Shown here: one piece after another, positions 46,174-56,555 of the stretch
Layout of the letters: each line of letters begins with the position of its first letter
How positions within the stretch are numbered: the stretch's first letter is position 1
Assembly (NCBI GenBank): GCA_014904845.1
Contig: MU119248.1
Location: forward strand, 62,001 to 126,000
Reading direction: 5' to 3'
DNA: 64,000 bases
Source: Acephala macrosclerotiorum
Taxonomy: Eukaryota; Ascomycota; Leotiomycetes; Helotiales; Mollisiaceae
Notes under the pieces: generated by a model
The model's input: only the letters and a program-made list of their open reading frames with translations
What the model was told of the DNA's origin: nothing
Databases searched by the model: none
Made by a program: the position numbers and the translations under genes

Positions 46174-46431
46174 GTTTGAAAATTCATGTATTTTTATGAA
46201 AGGTTTCTAGTTCTTGTTTGGGGATTAGAACTTTGGAGCGTCCAGAATGTTCCTGCTTTGCGGGGACTTGCAAGATCTACTCATAAAGCTCAGGAAAATT
46301 TCTCAGTTCAGAAGTTTTGATTCGGTTTGTAATGTGGGTATTTAATCTACAGAAACTTGGGTATCATGCATGCGCTGAAAGTGACATACCAGAAACACCG
46401 CAACGCCAATTGCCCATCAGTCTCAGGACAT
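46174..46431. other. Short tail-to-tail gap
   Basis: 3' flanks of the peroxidase and the acidic-tailed gene converge here. Nothing else is seen. Confidence 0.5.
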
Positions 46432-47677
46432 TTAGAATTCGTAGTTGTTACCGTAGCCAAGGCCATACGTCTCCCCCTCAACATCTTCTTCTTCATCACC
46501 CGAATCTTCGTCCTCATCCGAATCTTCGTCTTCCTCGTCGCCGCCCGAATCTTCTTCGATATCAGCTCCGTCTTCAATAGCAGCTCCCTCCTCCTCAGAA
46601 TCGATTCTCTCCATATTATGATCCTCTCCAACACCAGCACCAGCTTCCTCCACTTCATCCGAATCTTCGTGAATAACATCTCCGTCTCCCCAAACTAGTC
46701 TCTCCGGCATGTCGGGAGCAACATAGCCAGGGGTATTCATCTCCTGCAACACGTTCGCAAGCAAAGTAGCGTAAGCGGCCTTTGTTGAGGGAAACTTCTT
46801 TATCTTGGTATCAATCGCGTTCCATGTTCGTTGAGGGAATTTGATTCTGCGACCATTTGAGATCTCAGAGCACCTGTTCATCGTATCGGCGATAAAGGAG
46901 AACTTCTTTCTGTCATTGCCTGAGAGGCCATGGCCGACTTCTCGAATCCGCTTCTCAATGTGATACATGAGAGCCGCATGTTGGGCCGCGGTCCAGCTGG
47001 CAACGATATTCCTCGGCTTGTTAACGAAGATGACTTGGACACATGCGTCGAGGAATTGTCTGTCATACGGAGCCTGCGGCGTGAATCAGCAAACTGATTA
47101 CGGTGTTTAAAGTCTCTTTGATGGTCCCAGAAAGACAGAGAGCTTCGCAACTCTGATGATGGAGCTGACAATAGAATACGTACCAAGTTAACAGCGCAGA
47201 GTCCAAACACAGTCCCATCGTGTAGCAAGTAGTCGTGGACCTGCCCTGCCGGTATCAGAGAGGCGTCGACTGCCCCAGCAGCAGGTGCGACGGCGACGAC
47301 GACGAACTTCTTGCCGTTTTGCTTTAGCTCGTCCTGGGGATAGTTAGCAAAGGTAACGCGTCCAGTCGATGACAGGAGGAGGTGAAGGAGGGACGTACGG
47401 TATTCATTGCAGTCATATAATAGAGTGCTCCGCCAAGGATCCGGAACTGGGAGGCCGTGGCCGCATTGTTGCTTGAGGAGGAATTCATGTTGACAGCAGA
47501 AATTCCTTTGATAGTAGGGAGAGTGTGGATTGATACGATTCTGTTGACGGTGAAGTCTTCGTTGGTACTAGTTATTGCGTCGTTGACAACAGGGGGGCGG
47601 TTCTTGTCTTGAGGAGGCTGTCTCAGGACTTTGTCAAGATCGAGAAGGAAGCGGTGGGGATTCTTAAGACGCGCCAT
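46432..47677 (-). CDS. Unknown protein with acidic C-terminus
   Basis: Three exons (47677-47399, 47333-47184, 47073-46432) with clean borders encode 356 residues. The N-terminus reads MARLKNPHRFLLDLDKVLRQ. The middle has FVVVAVAPAAGAVDASLIPA and HDYLLHDGTVFGLCAVNL. The third exon has FLDACVQVIFVNKPRNIVAS and KFPSTKAAYATLLANVLQEM. The last ~75 residues are dominated by Glu/Asp in an EEDSGGDEEDEDSDEDEDSG style run. Acidic tails of this kind are common in chromatin-associated or nucleolar proteins, but I do not recognise the family and assign no function. Confidence 0.62.
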
Positions 47678-49086
47678 AGTTTAAGCGCGTTGTGGCGTAT
47701 CTGTCAGAGGAAAAACTACGCTACGGCTGGGCAGAAAGAATTTTGCGTGGAGGGCGGCGGAAAGATCCGAAAGAAGTAGTCCTGAAGTGTTGTTGCGAAG
47801 CGTTGTTGCGGACCGAGATTTTACCGGCTTGTATTGAGACCTTAGGGGCAAGCGATAGACAAATTTTTAGCTTTGTGTGGAAGAAAGTAAAGCCTAGTGG
47901 CTCTTAGACGAGGCTTTGACCCACTGGCCAAAGCTGAACAGGTTACTTTGAGAGATTGCTTGAATGTCTAAAAGGACTCTGGGACGATTCGAAAGAAAAA
48001 CAAGTAAACCTTTTGAAGGACAATAAGCTGGACTTTTCGCGAACCTGGTATACCCTTCCGCCTTTCAAGTTGTCGAATTGCCATTTTTCCAGTAGTGGTC
48101 AATGCAATTAAACCTGGGGTAGACTGTGGGGTTTCCTGCTGACTTTGACGCTGTTAAGACGCGGCATCGGAGTTTCTAGGTATGATGCTGCCGCAAGGTT
48201 TGATATATAACGCAGCGATTACTTTCATAAATTGCGAGAGATGTTGCCAGAGTGATTGAAACGCCGCCAGCCTCTTCACTTCCCCTGCGAGGTGAGTTTT
48301 AGGGAAAGCAGTTGACCCGGTATATATTACCCCTATCGGCGGTCATTCTTTTCACATTCGGTAGAAAATATTTAGAAATACTAGGAGAATACAAGAGATA
48401 GACAATTTTTAAATCTATTTGCTGAATTGGATCTTCGTACCTCGTTTTTTTTCCCCCGCTAATTTTGTTCTGCCACGCTTAACCCCCTCCTCCGCATCAG
48501 TTGACGACTTTGAGCGATTTGGGGAATAAAAAGAAACACATACACGTTGCTTTGGACCAAAGAACATTCCTCTCACTACCATTAGTCTCTCGGATACTCT
48601 GCGGGTATGGTAGTTGCTTTGTGCCGCTCGCAATGCGCGCGGAAGCATTTCACGTAGCCATAATTTACGTTTTCGCTAACAGCTTGATTCCTTTTCATGA
48701 TCCACACAATCCTATTCAATTCGTACATCAAGCCCGCAAATTTTAGTATATGCGTAAATTTAAGAATGTTGTTCAGGTCAGGCCATATGCATGATTAACA
48801 GCGCCTTTAACATAGTGCAGGACCTAAATTCTGATTCACAGCCCGCTTACCTAGGTACGTCTGAATGGGCCTCATTACTCACGACACCTTCTCAATAATT
48901 CTCCAAGGATATAAAAGGGTCCAACTTCTCTTACTTTGAAGCTCTTTATTTCTCATAAAGCAAAGGTTACTTGAGTATCTCAAGGAATTCACCGCTCTTG
49001 GATCATACTTCGTTCGATTAATATTCTTTCCCGTTCGGCAATCGGAAGGCGTCCAATCACTTGAAAACAGCTATCAAGAAATCAAG
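47678..49086. other. Gene-poor stretch
   Basis: No gene is supported between the two divergent genes. Frames at 47692-47907 and 48415-48746 show no motif. Confidence 0.45.
48910..48917 (+). promoter_or_regulatory. TATA box candidate (TATAAAAG)
   Basis: TATAAAAG stands 170 bp upstream of the ATG at 49087 and precedes a CT-rich leader, as in strongly expressed fungal genes. Confidence 0.45.
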
Positions 49087-49458
49087 ATGGCTACAACGAG
49101 TCCATTCATCAGCGCTGCTTACAAGATCGTCAACTACATGGCTCAAGACTACGGCGTCGGCTATGAAGTTGATGTTCAACAAAAAACTGTAAAATTGGGT
49201 CAGTGGCACTTTACAGATATGGGGCCAGAATTCCACATGATGCTATTGGCACAGAAAGAGGTGACACCTGGCATGGCTAATCCAAGCGAGCCGGTCCTCG
49301 TCAAGTTCAATGTTCCGCTGATGACATGGCTTCGAGCGTTGGCATCTAGAGGACCAGGCCACGCTGACACCAGAGACGGAGTAAAATATCAATTCGAGCT
49401 AGTTTACGGCCGAGAAGAGTCCCCAGGTTCAGACAATAAGAGTAGTATTGAGCTTTGA
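49087..49458 (+). CDS. Small protein of unknown function (123 aa)
   Basis: A single open frame with an ATG in good context (ATCAAGATGGCT) and a TATAAAAG box upstream. The product has no signal peptide or membrane segment and only scattered charge. Strings such as FISAAYKIVNYMAQDYGVGY, LGQWHFTDMGPEFHMMLLAQ and VLVKFNVPLMTWLRALASRG suggest a compact alpha/beta fold. I do not recognise it. The promoter features and the balanced composition make it a likely real gene, possibly lineage-specific. Confidence 0.55.
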   Translation: MATTSPFISAAYKIVNYMAQDYGVGYEVDVQQKTVKLGQWHFTDMGPEFHMMLLAQKEVTPGMANPSEPVLVKFNVPLMTWLRALASRGPGHADTRDGVKYQFELVYGREESPGSDNKSSIEL

Positions 49459-50740
49459 AATTAGGAAAATAAAGCAATGATTTACAAAAGAAAGCCGCTC
49501 TTACTACTTTTTGGAATCGAATTATAAATCCGAACAGGCGTTGAATTTAGTTTATGTCCGATTTATGGGTGCTAGAAAGTCTAAGAGACGTTCATGGGGC
49601 TGTAAGGATAATTTACTGCGCTGTTTTGAGGGTTGAGAGCAAAATTTATCACTCATGCGATGTATCCATTAAAGAAATGTTGATTTTAAAACCCAAACTA
49701 GTTCTTCATGAAAATTTGACAAGTGACCATTTTGCTAAGTTGAAAGATGACTAAGAACTGATTTTGGGCTCTTCTTGGTTGGAGTAAGACATAACACCCA
49801 CCACAAGAGACTTGCAATCCTCTGGAAAGTAATCGATTAACCTCCATAACAAGATCTATTTGAAATCTATATGCTCGGATTAAGAACATTCTAAGATATC
49901 GAGGATCATTCGAGATCAAGGCGGAGCCGACTGGAATTCTCTGATATAATGACTGGCTCAACTTCGGGGCCGCTTCATCACCATATACTCTACTCTATTA
50001 AAGCAGAACATTTTTTTTGGATTCGGGAATGATTATCAACTGCATGGGAATTTTAGACCTTAGCTGAGCATCTCCGCAATGTCATAGCCGTACTTCATCC
50101 AAGACGCCACAAATTCTATCCAACGACCGCACTACCAGAGCCATGAAATCACTCACAAATCGCACAAGATATGGTCTCTAGATCTCGCTCCAGAATTCAT
50201 GAGTAATAGACCTTGAGATCTTTACGGGCGGCTGATGGATGGCCATGCGGCAGATAAAGTAACGATCGAATGAACGATGCTCTCAAACGCCAACTCCTCA
50301 AGCTTGCGGAAATAGGGGAACGCCAAATCAGAGAGATTAGTGAGGTTGTGTATAATTTTGAGTTCAGTGATAATGAAGAGTTCCCGTCGGATACCCCAGA
50401 GAGTTTCTGAATGAAATGTTTCATGATATACGAACATTTCAATTTTGGAAGGCGAAGACAGACAGAACTTGGAGTCGGATGTGTTGATTCTGATAAGGAT
50501 CGAGTACTTCGAGCTAAGCGGAAGTAAATGGATCATAAAATGAAGCAGTAGGGGCCTGGTAAACGTTCTCGCAACTCACACAACGGACAGAACAGTGAAG
50601 TCAATCATAAAATTCATAGAGGCCATACTAAAAGAAAATCTAAACCCGAGACATGATCGAGAACAATTAGTTAGAAGTCCGACAAGCTAAGGCCCTTGAG
50701 CCATTCCATAATGCCAGCACTCCCCGTTCATCACCATCCT
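49459..50740. other. Gene-poor stretch with a possible LRR-like fragment
   Basis: A minus-strand frame at 50536-50222 contains ITELKIIHNLTNLSDLAFPY and FRKLEELAFESIVHSIVTLS, reminiscent of the F-box/2EXR-associated region of fungal proteins. No start, intron or upstream F-box could be found, so it is left as a probable relic. Nothing else is supported. Confidence 0.35.
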
Positions 50741-51258
50741 CTAACTGGTAAGAGCGTTATCAGCACCCGCTAGCTGGCAGTAATATGTGATCTGAGCCTT
50801 AATGTCAGCATTTCTGTCTATGTACGGGCTTGGAAACTCTCTTACCTCATCGCCGCCAATGTGCTGGGCCGCGGAGTTACAGTGTGGTGAGTCATCGGTA
50901 ACCTAGAGGATTGTTAGCTTTCATGCGCTTGCTTCGAAGACGCGGGTGTAAGATACATACCATTACACAGTCAGAGCAGGTGTTCCACCATTCATCACCC
51001 TTGTTTCTCAAGTAATACCATTCGCAAGCTTGAACGGTTGCTGCATCATTATAAACGTTCTGAAAGGCTGTCAGTGTTATCCATCCAGTCCTCGAAGAAG
51101 GTGACTTACTTCTGCATCTGTTTCGTCTACACAGACTGCATTGTAATGGAGTTTTGCGAGGGTACTGAAAGATAGTTAGTAAACAAGACTATTTAATCTG
51201 GAGCAATCGCTTACGTTGCAGTCAAAGAGAAGATGTAAACGAGAGTAGAGAATTGCAT
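50741..51258 (-). CDS. Small cysteine-rich secreted protein, five exons
   Basis: Five short exons (51258-51215, 51164-51110, 51059-50961, 50902-50846, 50797-50741) with regular GT-AG introns (44-58 bp) encode 103 residues. No single frame of the region is long, so it is easily missed. A signal peptide MQFSTLVYIFSLTAT... is followed by KLHYNAVCVDETDAENVYND, ACEWYYLRNKGDEWWNTCSD, CNSAAQHIGGDE and ITYYCQLAGADN. Six cysteines would allow three disulphides. The pattern matches a family of small secreted ascomycete proteins often listed as candidate effectors. Role unknown. It sits 1.3 kb from the CELP0028-like gene, transcribed divergently. Confidence 0.78.
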
Positions 51259-52516
51259 GTTGAAGATTTTCGAGCGAATGGAGGTGTTTCTCTAAAGAAT
51301 GTGCTGGTACTGGAGTTGAGTGAGCGAAAGCCTATGAAGTAAAGAATGTGATGATGATGTTGATGGTTGTGGGGGTGATTTGACTGCGTTCCAGACATCT
51401 TTTTATGATCAAGTCCAATAACAGGTCACGTGTGGCGCGAGTCAGGCTTTACCGAGAAATAGGGGGGACTGTCAGGACGCTCGCAAAACCGCATAACTTC
51501 ACAAATTAGGAACTCAACCTCAATCCCCACCGAACTTTCTGTATTTGGAAGGTTGTTTTGGCAACCCTGTTTCGGGCTCGGGCCACAATCTGCACTGATT
51601 CATCTGTGGAGTGAACCCTATCTACGAGCATATCAGACCCCCGCTATACCTCAAGAGCTCAGCCTCCTTCCAAAATCCACAATCACGTCCAAAATAAGTC
51701 AAACTCTACCATCGTGACATTCCATCTCCACACATTAATCTTAAGATTGCTATCTCGAGCGAAAGTTTTGATGTGAAACGGAAGCGAGAAAGTATATTTC
51801 TCCTTTTTCCTCGTCCCGAACTATTCCCGCCTGAACCGAGAAAGTGAGATAGCCCTTCAGATAATGACCTGCATGTTTGGAGCTGCGCCACGTCGCAATT
51901 CTCTGGATTTAGAAAGCTAAGTAAGCTTTTAGTTTATGGTTGACAGAAAATATGGAGCTTTACGAGATGAGGCTGATGAGCATTGTTCAAAAGAAGCACT
52001 ATGCTCAATACGGGAGGCTACAAACGGATTTTGCTCAGACCACTTGCATGAATGACTACCTATCTACAACTCCAGATATTGAGGATGTGGCATCCCATGG
52101 AACAAAAAAAAGGCCACGTGCGAACCCGTTCACTCACCGGAATGCCGGCTATCCAACCCTCAATTCCTCCAGGTGGAGCTATCACTACTCGCTAAAGACT
52201 TCTGAAACAGCAACCTGGATGCAAGTCTCTATGATAGCCATTTCTTGCATTGTAGTCCAAATTTTTCCTTTGAAAATCTTTCCCCAGCATGTGAGCATAG
52301 CCAGCCTTGGTAGCGTGCCAACTTGACAACGGATGAACCCGCGATTGGGGGGGGGGTGACATCCTGCGACATCCTGCGACATCCTGCAAAGCCATATAAG
52401 AGAAGGTTTTCCTGTTCTCAGCTTCTCTCACCATCAACATCTAGTTGTCTATTCAAGTTCACTTTCACAATCTTTCACCAAACCACACATTCATTCATCC
52501 ATTTTTTGAATTCAAG
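51259..52516. promoter_or_regulatory. Shared upstream region of two divergent secreted-protein genes
   Basis: 1.26 kb between the cysteine-rich and CELP0028-like genes. It has a TATA-like CATATAAGAG at 52393-52402, about 120 bp before the CELP0028-like ATG. A 128-codon frame (51940-52326) is unsupported. Confidence 0.4.
52347..52387. repeat. G10 run followed by three 10-bp tandem repeats
   Basis: A ten-base G run (52347-52356) is followed by GACATCCTGC three times in tandem (52358-52387), just upstream of the TATA-like box of the secreted-protein gene. Such tracts change length easily and might tune the promoter; that role is inference. Confidence 0.75.
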
Positions 52517-53272
52517 ATGTTCACTTCAACTTTCGTTTCGCTCATTTTGGCTGCTAGCCTAGCCTCCGCAGCCGTCATTCCTGACCTCACACTCGCTAAA
52601 AGGAACTTGACCGAAAATGAGATCATCATCTGGGGAAGTAACGGGCGTGTGGAGGTAATGAACAAATCCGACTTTGCTCTCCTGGCCAGCCAGTCCAGCC
52701 TCTCATTCAACCTCACTGCTCCAACACCGACCTCCCTGAACAAAACCCTCTCCAACAATACTCTGCCATCTCGATCTTTGTCAGCTCGCTGCTCTACCGA
52801 GACTATCTTCACTATGAACCCCGTAGAGTCTTTTCTCAACTGGGACGTGCCCATGTCCTCCATCCTCAAAGCGAATACGGCTACAACAACCGTCTCGGTA
52901 ACGGAAGGCTACACGATTACGAACACCGTGTCTGTCGGAGTGAGCACTTCCCTCACCCTTGTCGAAAAATATCTCAGCACGACTTTCAGCATCAACTATT
53001 CGGAGGCCTGGGCATCATCATACTCAGCAGCATACGCCTTCACCATCCCTCAGGGGAAATACGGAGTCGTTGTCAGCAATCCTCTCACCACCAGACATTC
53101 TGGATTTGTGGATATCGGATGTGTAGGAGAGGCGGAGAGGACCTATTTCCAGGGTGATTCATACAGCAGCAAGGCTTATGGCGGACTGTCTTGGGTAGAT
53201 GGGACAATCAGCTTGTGCACTGGCGACACCTACCCAGTGCCAATGTGCAATGGAGATGGAACCCTTTCTTAG
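52517..53272 (+). CDS. Secreted CELP0028-like effector-type protein
   Basis: A 251-residue secreted protein starting at ATG 52517, with signal peptide MFTSTFVSLILAASLASA and a propeptide-like stretch ending LTLAKR. The body matches the fungal '28 kDa/CELP0028-effector-like' family: ENEIIIWGSNGRVEVMN, RCSTETIFTMNPVESFLNWD, VSVTEGYTITNTVSVGVSTS, IPQGKYGVVVSNPLTTRHSG, VDIGCVGEAERTYFQGDSYS and YGGLSWVDGTISLCTGDTYP. The Thr/Ser-rich repeats look like an all-beta fold. An in-frame ATG 24 codons upstream would disrupt the signal peptide. The family is widespread in plant-associated ascomycetes and its molecular role is not settled. Confidence 0.85.
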   Translation: MFTSTFVSLILAASLASAAVIPDLTLAKRNLTENEIIIWGSNGRVEVMNKSDFALLASQSSLSFNLTAPTPTSLNKTLSNNTLPSRSLSARCSTETIFTMNPVESFLNWDVPMSSILKANTATTTVSVTEGYTITNTVSVGVSTSLTLVEKYLSTTFSINYSEAWASSYSAAYAFTIPQGKYGVVVSNPLTTRHSGFVDIGCVGEAERTYFQGDSYSSKAYGGLSWVDGTISLCTGDTYPVPMCNGDGTLS

Positions 53273-53401
53273 AGAGCGTGAGGATGACTTTTATTTTGGG
53301 GAAGGGTGCATCCTTCGCTGACACTAACATGGGTGCGGGTATTCTTGGGAAATAGAGAAGTGGGGCAAATCCAATGTATTTATGACTACTTCTAGTCTTA
53401 C

Positions 53402-54427
53402 CTAGTAGCTACTTTCTTCTTGATCTGCAGTTTGTCCGCTACTTTTGAGACTGTGAATATTTTCTTCAATCATTTCTTTGATAAATTCTCTCACCTCCAA
53501 ATCCTGCGTTGATACTGGCTCCAGAGTTAGGCTCAGTTGCTTCTCGATGTGTACTGGTCGCGGCTTTGTGAGTCTCTTTGAGCGTCGCCTACCAGGTTTA
53601 CTTCGACGCTCTTGGCTCGTCGCCCTGTTCAATTCCTGAGAGCTGCCGTCATTTTTAATACTCGTCTTTCCCTCACTTCCCGCTACTAAACCATTCATTC
53701 CCAATGACCTCATATTTTCCGAGAATTTTTCAAGCTCCAATGTCAACGCCTCGTTCCTTCCCAGATCCACAGGTAAGCCATGCTCCTTCATAAACGTCTC
53801 GAGGGTAGCGGCGATATCCTGCCATGCCGTTCCGTGACCTGAGAATCCCCAAGCATGCTCGAAAAGGTTGGCTTGTGTAAAGGCGCGATGACCATATCTC
53901 CACAGATATGCATGAATCATATCATGAAGGAGCCTTCCCAAGGTTCCATCTTTCAGCACTGATGCCGAGTCGGAAATCATAACAGAGAGCTTCCCACCAT
54001 GAGCAAGTCCTTTGCAGCATGTATTAGTTGAGAAAGAATCGTGTTCGATCTTGACGGCAACACCGTATCTGAGACTGCGCTCAAAGAACAGGTCATCGAA
54101 AAGATGGAAAAACTTCTCAACAAGGTGTTCCGCCGTCAAGTTCACCGAAGAAGGACTAGTAAGCTGGGCAACTCGTTCGATGCCACTTTCTTGTATCGGA
54201 GACATTCCGTTGGTGAATTGGGCAGCACTTGTGACTCTCGAGACTAGGTCCACTGGACTATGTCCGTTGACATGTAAAGAATGAAGAGTAGAGTCTGTCA
54301 TATGGTCCCCAAAAGATCTGGACTTGTGCGTGGGTTCATGAGGATTGCATTGTAGAGGCTGATTATCATCGACAGGCCAAGCACCTCTTGATTCATTCGT
54401 GAATCTCCACATGGGCACATGAGTCAT
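53402..54427 (-). CDS. SprT-like metallopeptidase, array copy 1 (HDMIH variant)
   Basis: 341 residues from a true ATG. Family landmarks: a helix HLVEKFFHLFDDLFFERSL (~101-119), the metal site LLHDMIHAYLWRYGH (HDMIH at 168-172) and GFSGHGTAWQD (~195-204), giving the HxxxH...H arrangement of SprT/Spartan-type proteases. The catalytic Glu of HExxH is Asp here, so activity is uncertain. The last ~120 residues are Lys/Arg-rich (SKPGRRRSKRLTKPRP), a possible nuclear-localisation or DNA-binding tail. SprT-family proteases such as Spartan and Wss1 degrade DNA-crosslinked proteins; whether these fungal paralogues do so is unknown. Lies at the end of a four-copy minus-strand array. Confidence 0.8.
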   Translation of the reverse strand: MTHVPMWRFTNESRGAWPVDDNQPLQCNPHEPTHKSRSFGDHMTDSTLHSLHVNGHSPVDLVSRVTSAAQFTNGMSPIQESGIERVAQLTSPSSVNLTAEHLVEKFFHLFDDLFFERSLRYGVAVKIEHDSFSTNTCCKGLAHGGKLSVMISDSASVLKDGTLGRLLHDMIHAYLWRYGHRAFTQANLFEHAWGFSGHGTAWQDIAATLETFMKEHGLPVDLGRNEALTLELEKFSENMRSLGMNGLVAGSEGKTSIKNDGSSQELNRATSQERRSKPGRRRSKRLTKPRPVHIEKQLSLTLEPVSTQDLEVREFIKEMIEENIHSLKSSGQTADQEESSY

Positions 54428-54582
54428 GTATGTGAGTCGTCAGAGACGCTCGAAAATTTGTTTCTCTCTTGTCGCCGATGTCACTGTGAGTAATGAGCAC
54501 CTGATATCATGTAAAGTTGGAATCCTTCTAAATGTTTCGCCTTAAGTACAGTTCTCAACTACAGCTCGAGATGAAAGATTGC

Positions 54583-55197
54583 TCATTGTCCATAGGTATT
54601 GCCAGTCACCACATCTAATGGGGGAGCGCCAACATTGCCAGCATTACAGGCTCTTTCAATTGCTCTAACAATAGCCTGAAACGACCAACCATGACCTGGA
54701 TTTCGGTGCTTGCCTGGTGCCACATCCTCGGCAAAACAGTGTCGACACTGGTAAATGTAGAGAAAAGCATGAGCTAGCTCATGAAGCAAGGTACTGATGT
54801 AACCTCGTAGCCGAGTAAGCGGATCCTCGATCAGATCTCGGATGAATAATACCACCTCTGCAGTGCCTGGCCGATTTTGAGTTGTATATCCATAGTAAGA
54901 TGAAGCAGAACTAGGCATAGGCGAGAAGGCGATATGACATCGTCCAGCTAATAACCCACCAAAGAAGAACTCGTCAAAGATGTTGCCTAATTCGAAGAGA
55001 ATGACTGATGGTGATATGTGTCCGATTAACAGGGCTCTATAAAGCTGATTCGCACGAATATGGGTTCTGTAATCGAGACGGACAGCATTCTGATTGACGA
55101 AGGCGACAAGATCTTGTCGCGAGTGGCTATGGATTCGGGCACCAAAAGACATTTGTAAATGGTCGCAAGCACTGGAATGAAGAGAGTACCTGTCCAT
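54583..55197 (-). CDS. SprT-like metallopeptidase, array copy 2
   Basis: 204 residues from ATG 55197. Key blocks are ILFELGNIFDEFFFGGLLAG, RCHIAFSPMP, the complete metal site TLLHELAHAFLYIYQC (HELAH at 139-143) with CRHC right after, and NPGHGWSFQAIVRAIERA (third His at ~169). An upstream exon-like frame (55315-55199) joins to this one only through a frame change, so the 5' end is uncertain. The catalytic Glu is present, so this copy could be active. About 155 bp separate it from copy 1. Confidence 0.78.
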   Translation of the reverse strand: MDRYSLHSSACDHLQMSFGARIHSHSRQDLVAFVNQNAVRLDYRTHIRANQLYRALLIGHISPSVILFELGNIFDEFFFGGLLAGRCHIAFSPMPSSASSYYGYTTQNRPGTAEVVLFIRDLIEDPLTRLRGYISTLLHELAHAFLYIYQCRHCFAEDVAPGKHRNPGHGWSFQAIVRAIERACNAGNVGAPPLDVVTGNTYGQ

Positions 55198-55526
55198 ATC
55201 TGGCAAGATTGTATCTAAAGATTTGGAGGAACCTCTTGCTCCTGTCTGGCTTTTCTTTTCTTGCTGGTGAAGAGATGTTGCTCAAGAAGGAAGTTGTTCT
55301 CGAGTGTGTCTGCATGTGTTTCAGCTAATGGTAGATAATATCTGGACGAAGTTTACACAAGCATTGCAGAGTCTATATGAGACTGAATGTGAACCAAGAA
55401 AAGACACAGAATGTAAAGGACATTCATGATGTATTGATTGTCACTGACTATTAGATTCAGGACCTATTCACAAGATGATTGTTTTCGGAAATATTTGGGT
55501 CATTCTCAATCACCCCTGCCAACCCT

Positions 55527-56306
55527 CTATCTGCCATGCCGAATTCTCAAGTCCTTTTTAGTAAATCCCCATCTTCCCAAATTCTCGATTGGTGGGTTGC
55601 CCCATTCACTTAGCTCGAGTACAAGTTCAAAGGGGCGCTCTAGCATCAACGGCAAATTCAGATATTTTGTGTCTGTAACAGCCTTCTCAAGTGCATACGC
55701 AGCATCTTGCCAGGCAAATCCGTGTTGTTTTCCTAGCTGCTTCAAGTCGTCTCTGCATGACGGCTTAGGGCATGTGTAAATATCCAAGAAGCAATGTAGC
55801 ATCTCATGCAACAGCGTGCTCAAGCAGAACAAGCCCCGATCGTGGGTGTTGGTGATATGAGTTGCCCTATGAATCCAGATAGTACCGGAAGCTTCACATT
55901 TCCCGTGGACCTTCCGACAATATGTAGAAGATTCTCCAGCAACTTTGAGTACCTTCGTCTCTTTCTTAGTGAGATACACTGAGCGTCGGCTCTTTGACAG
56001 GCAGCCCCCGAAGAACAAATCGTCGAAGAAGTGAAAGTAGGCATTCAAGATCCTCTTTTCGTTGTCATGGGCGGTGCGTAGGGTCTTGTTGAATTCTCCT
56101 GATCGGTACCATGCAAGAGCATGTCTTTGCCTCGAGTTCAAGCCTGGCTCTCTCCGCCTTGCATATTCCATCGCCTTCCTTGCAACATCGGCAGCAGAGT
56201 GTTGACCTTTAGACAGAGCAGCTGTAGCAAGATGGCGGTGATAAATTGGTGATGGGCTCTGTGTTCTGCCACCCATGCCTATCACTTGTTTTAGAGATTC
56301 GAACAT
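55527..56306 (-). CDS. SprT-like metallopeptidase, array copy 3
   Basis: 259 residues from ATG 56306; the open frame continues upstream of it to 56420, without an ATG. Blocks in order: RRREPGLNSRQRHALAWYRS, ILNAYFHFFDDLFFGGCLSK, STLLHEMLHCFLDIYTCPKP (HEMLH at 167-171), SCRDDLKQLGKQHGFAWQDA with the third His (~195) and a C-terminal PFELVLELSEWGNPPIENLG. YTCPKPSC adds two cysteines found at the same place in copies 2 and 4. The catalytic Glu is present. About 330 bp downstream is copy 2. Confidence 0.8.
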   Translation of the reverse strand: MFESLKQVIGMGGRTQSPSPIYHRHLATAALSKGQHSAADVARKAMEYARRREPGLNSRQRHALAWYRSGEFNKTLRTAHDNEKRILNAYFHFFDDLFFGGCLSKSRRSVYLTKKETKVLKVAGESSTYCRKVHGKCEASGTIWIHRATHITNTHDRGLFCLSTLLHEMLHCFLDIYTCPKPSCRDDLKQLGKQHGFAWQDAAYALEKAVTDTKYLNLPLMLERPFELVLELSEWGNPPIENLGRWGFTKKDLRIRHGR

Positions 56307-56555
56307 CGGTAGCGAATGATTCAATGACCTGTGATGCCTGGCTTTCTTTTCGGTAAACTTTTGCGAAATATCATTCGAGAGTCGGTAAAACTGCAACGCT
56401 GAGAAATACGGCTTAAACAAACCTTATTTACATTAGGGAACATATATTGCGTGAGAATCATCTTCCATGGAGTCACGCCGAGACAATTACAATGCTTGTC
56501 TGAAGCATCGCTGTCCACTCCGCTGACGCTTACTCAAACCAGCTACAATAATTTC

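Noticed and set aside
52445..52516. Upstream in-frame ATG for the CELP0028-like protein
   Set aside because: It lies in the CT/CA-rich leader and would precede the signal peptide.
55199..55315. Upstream exon for SprT copy 2
   Set aside because: The available GT-AG borders do not join it in frame to the catalytic part; left as an alternative only.
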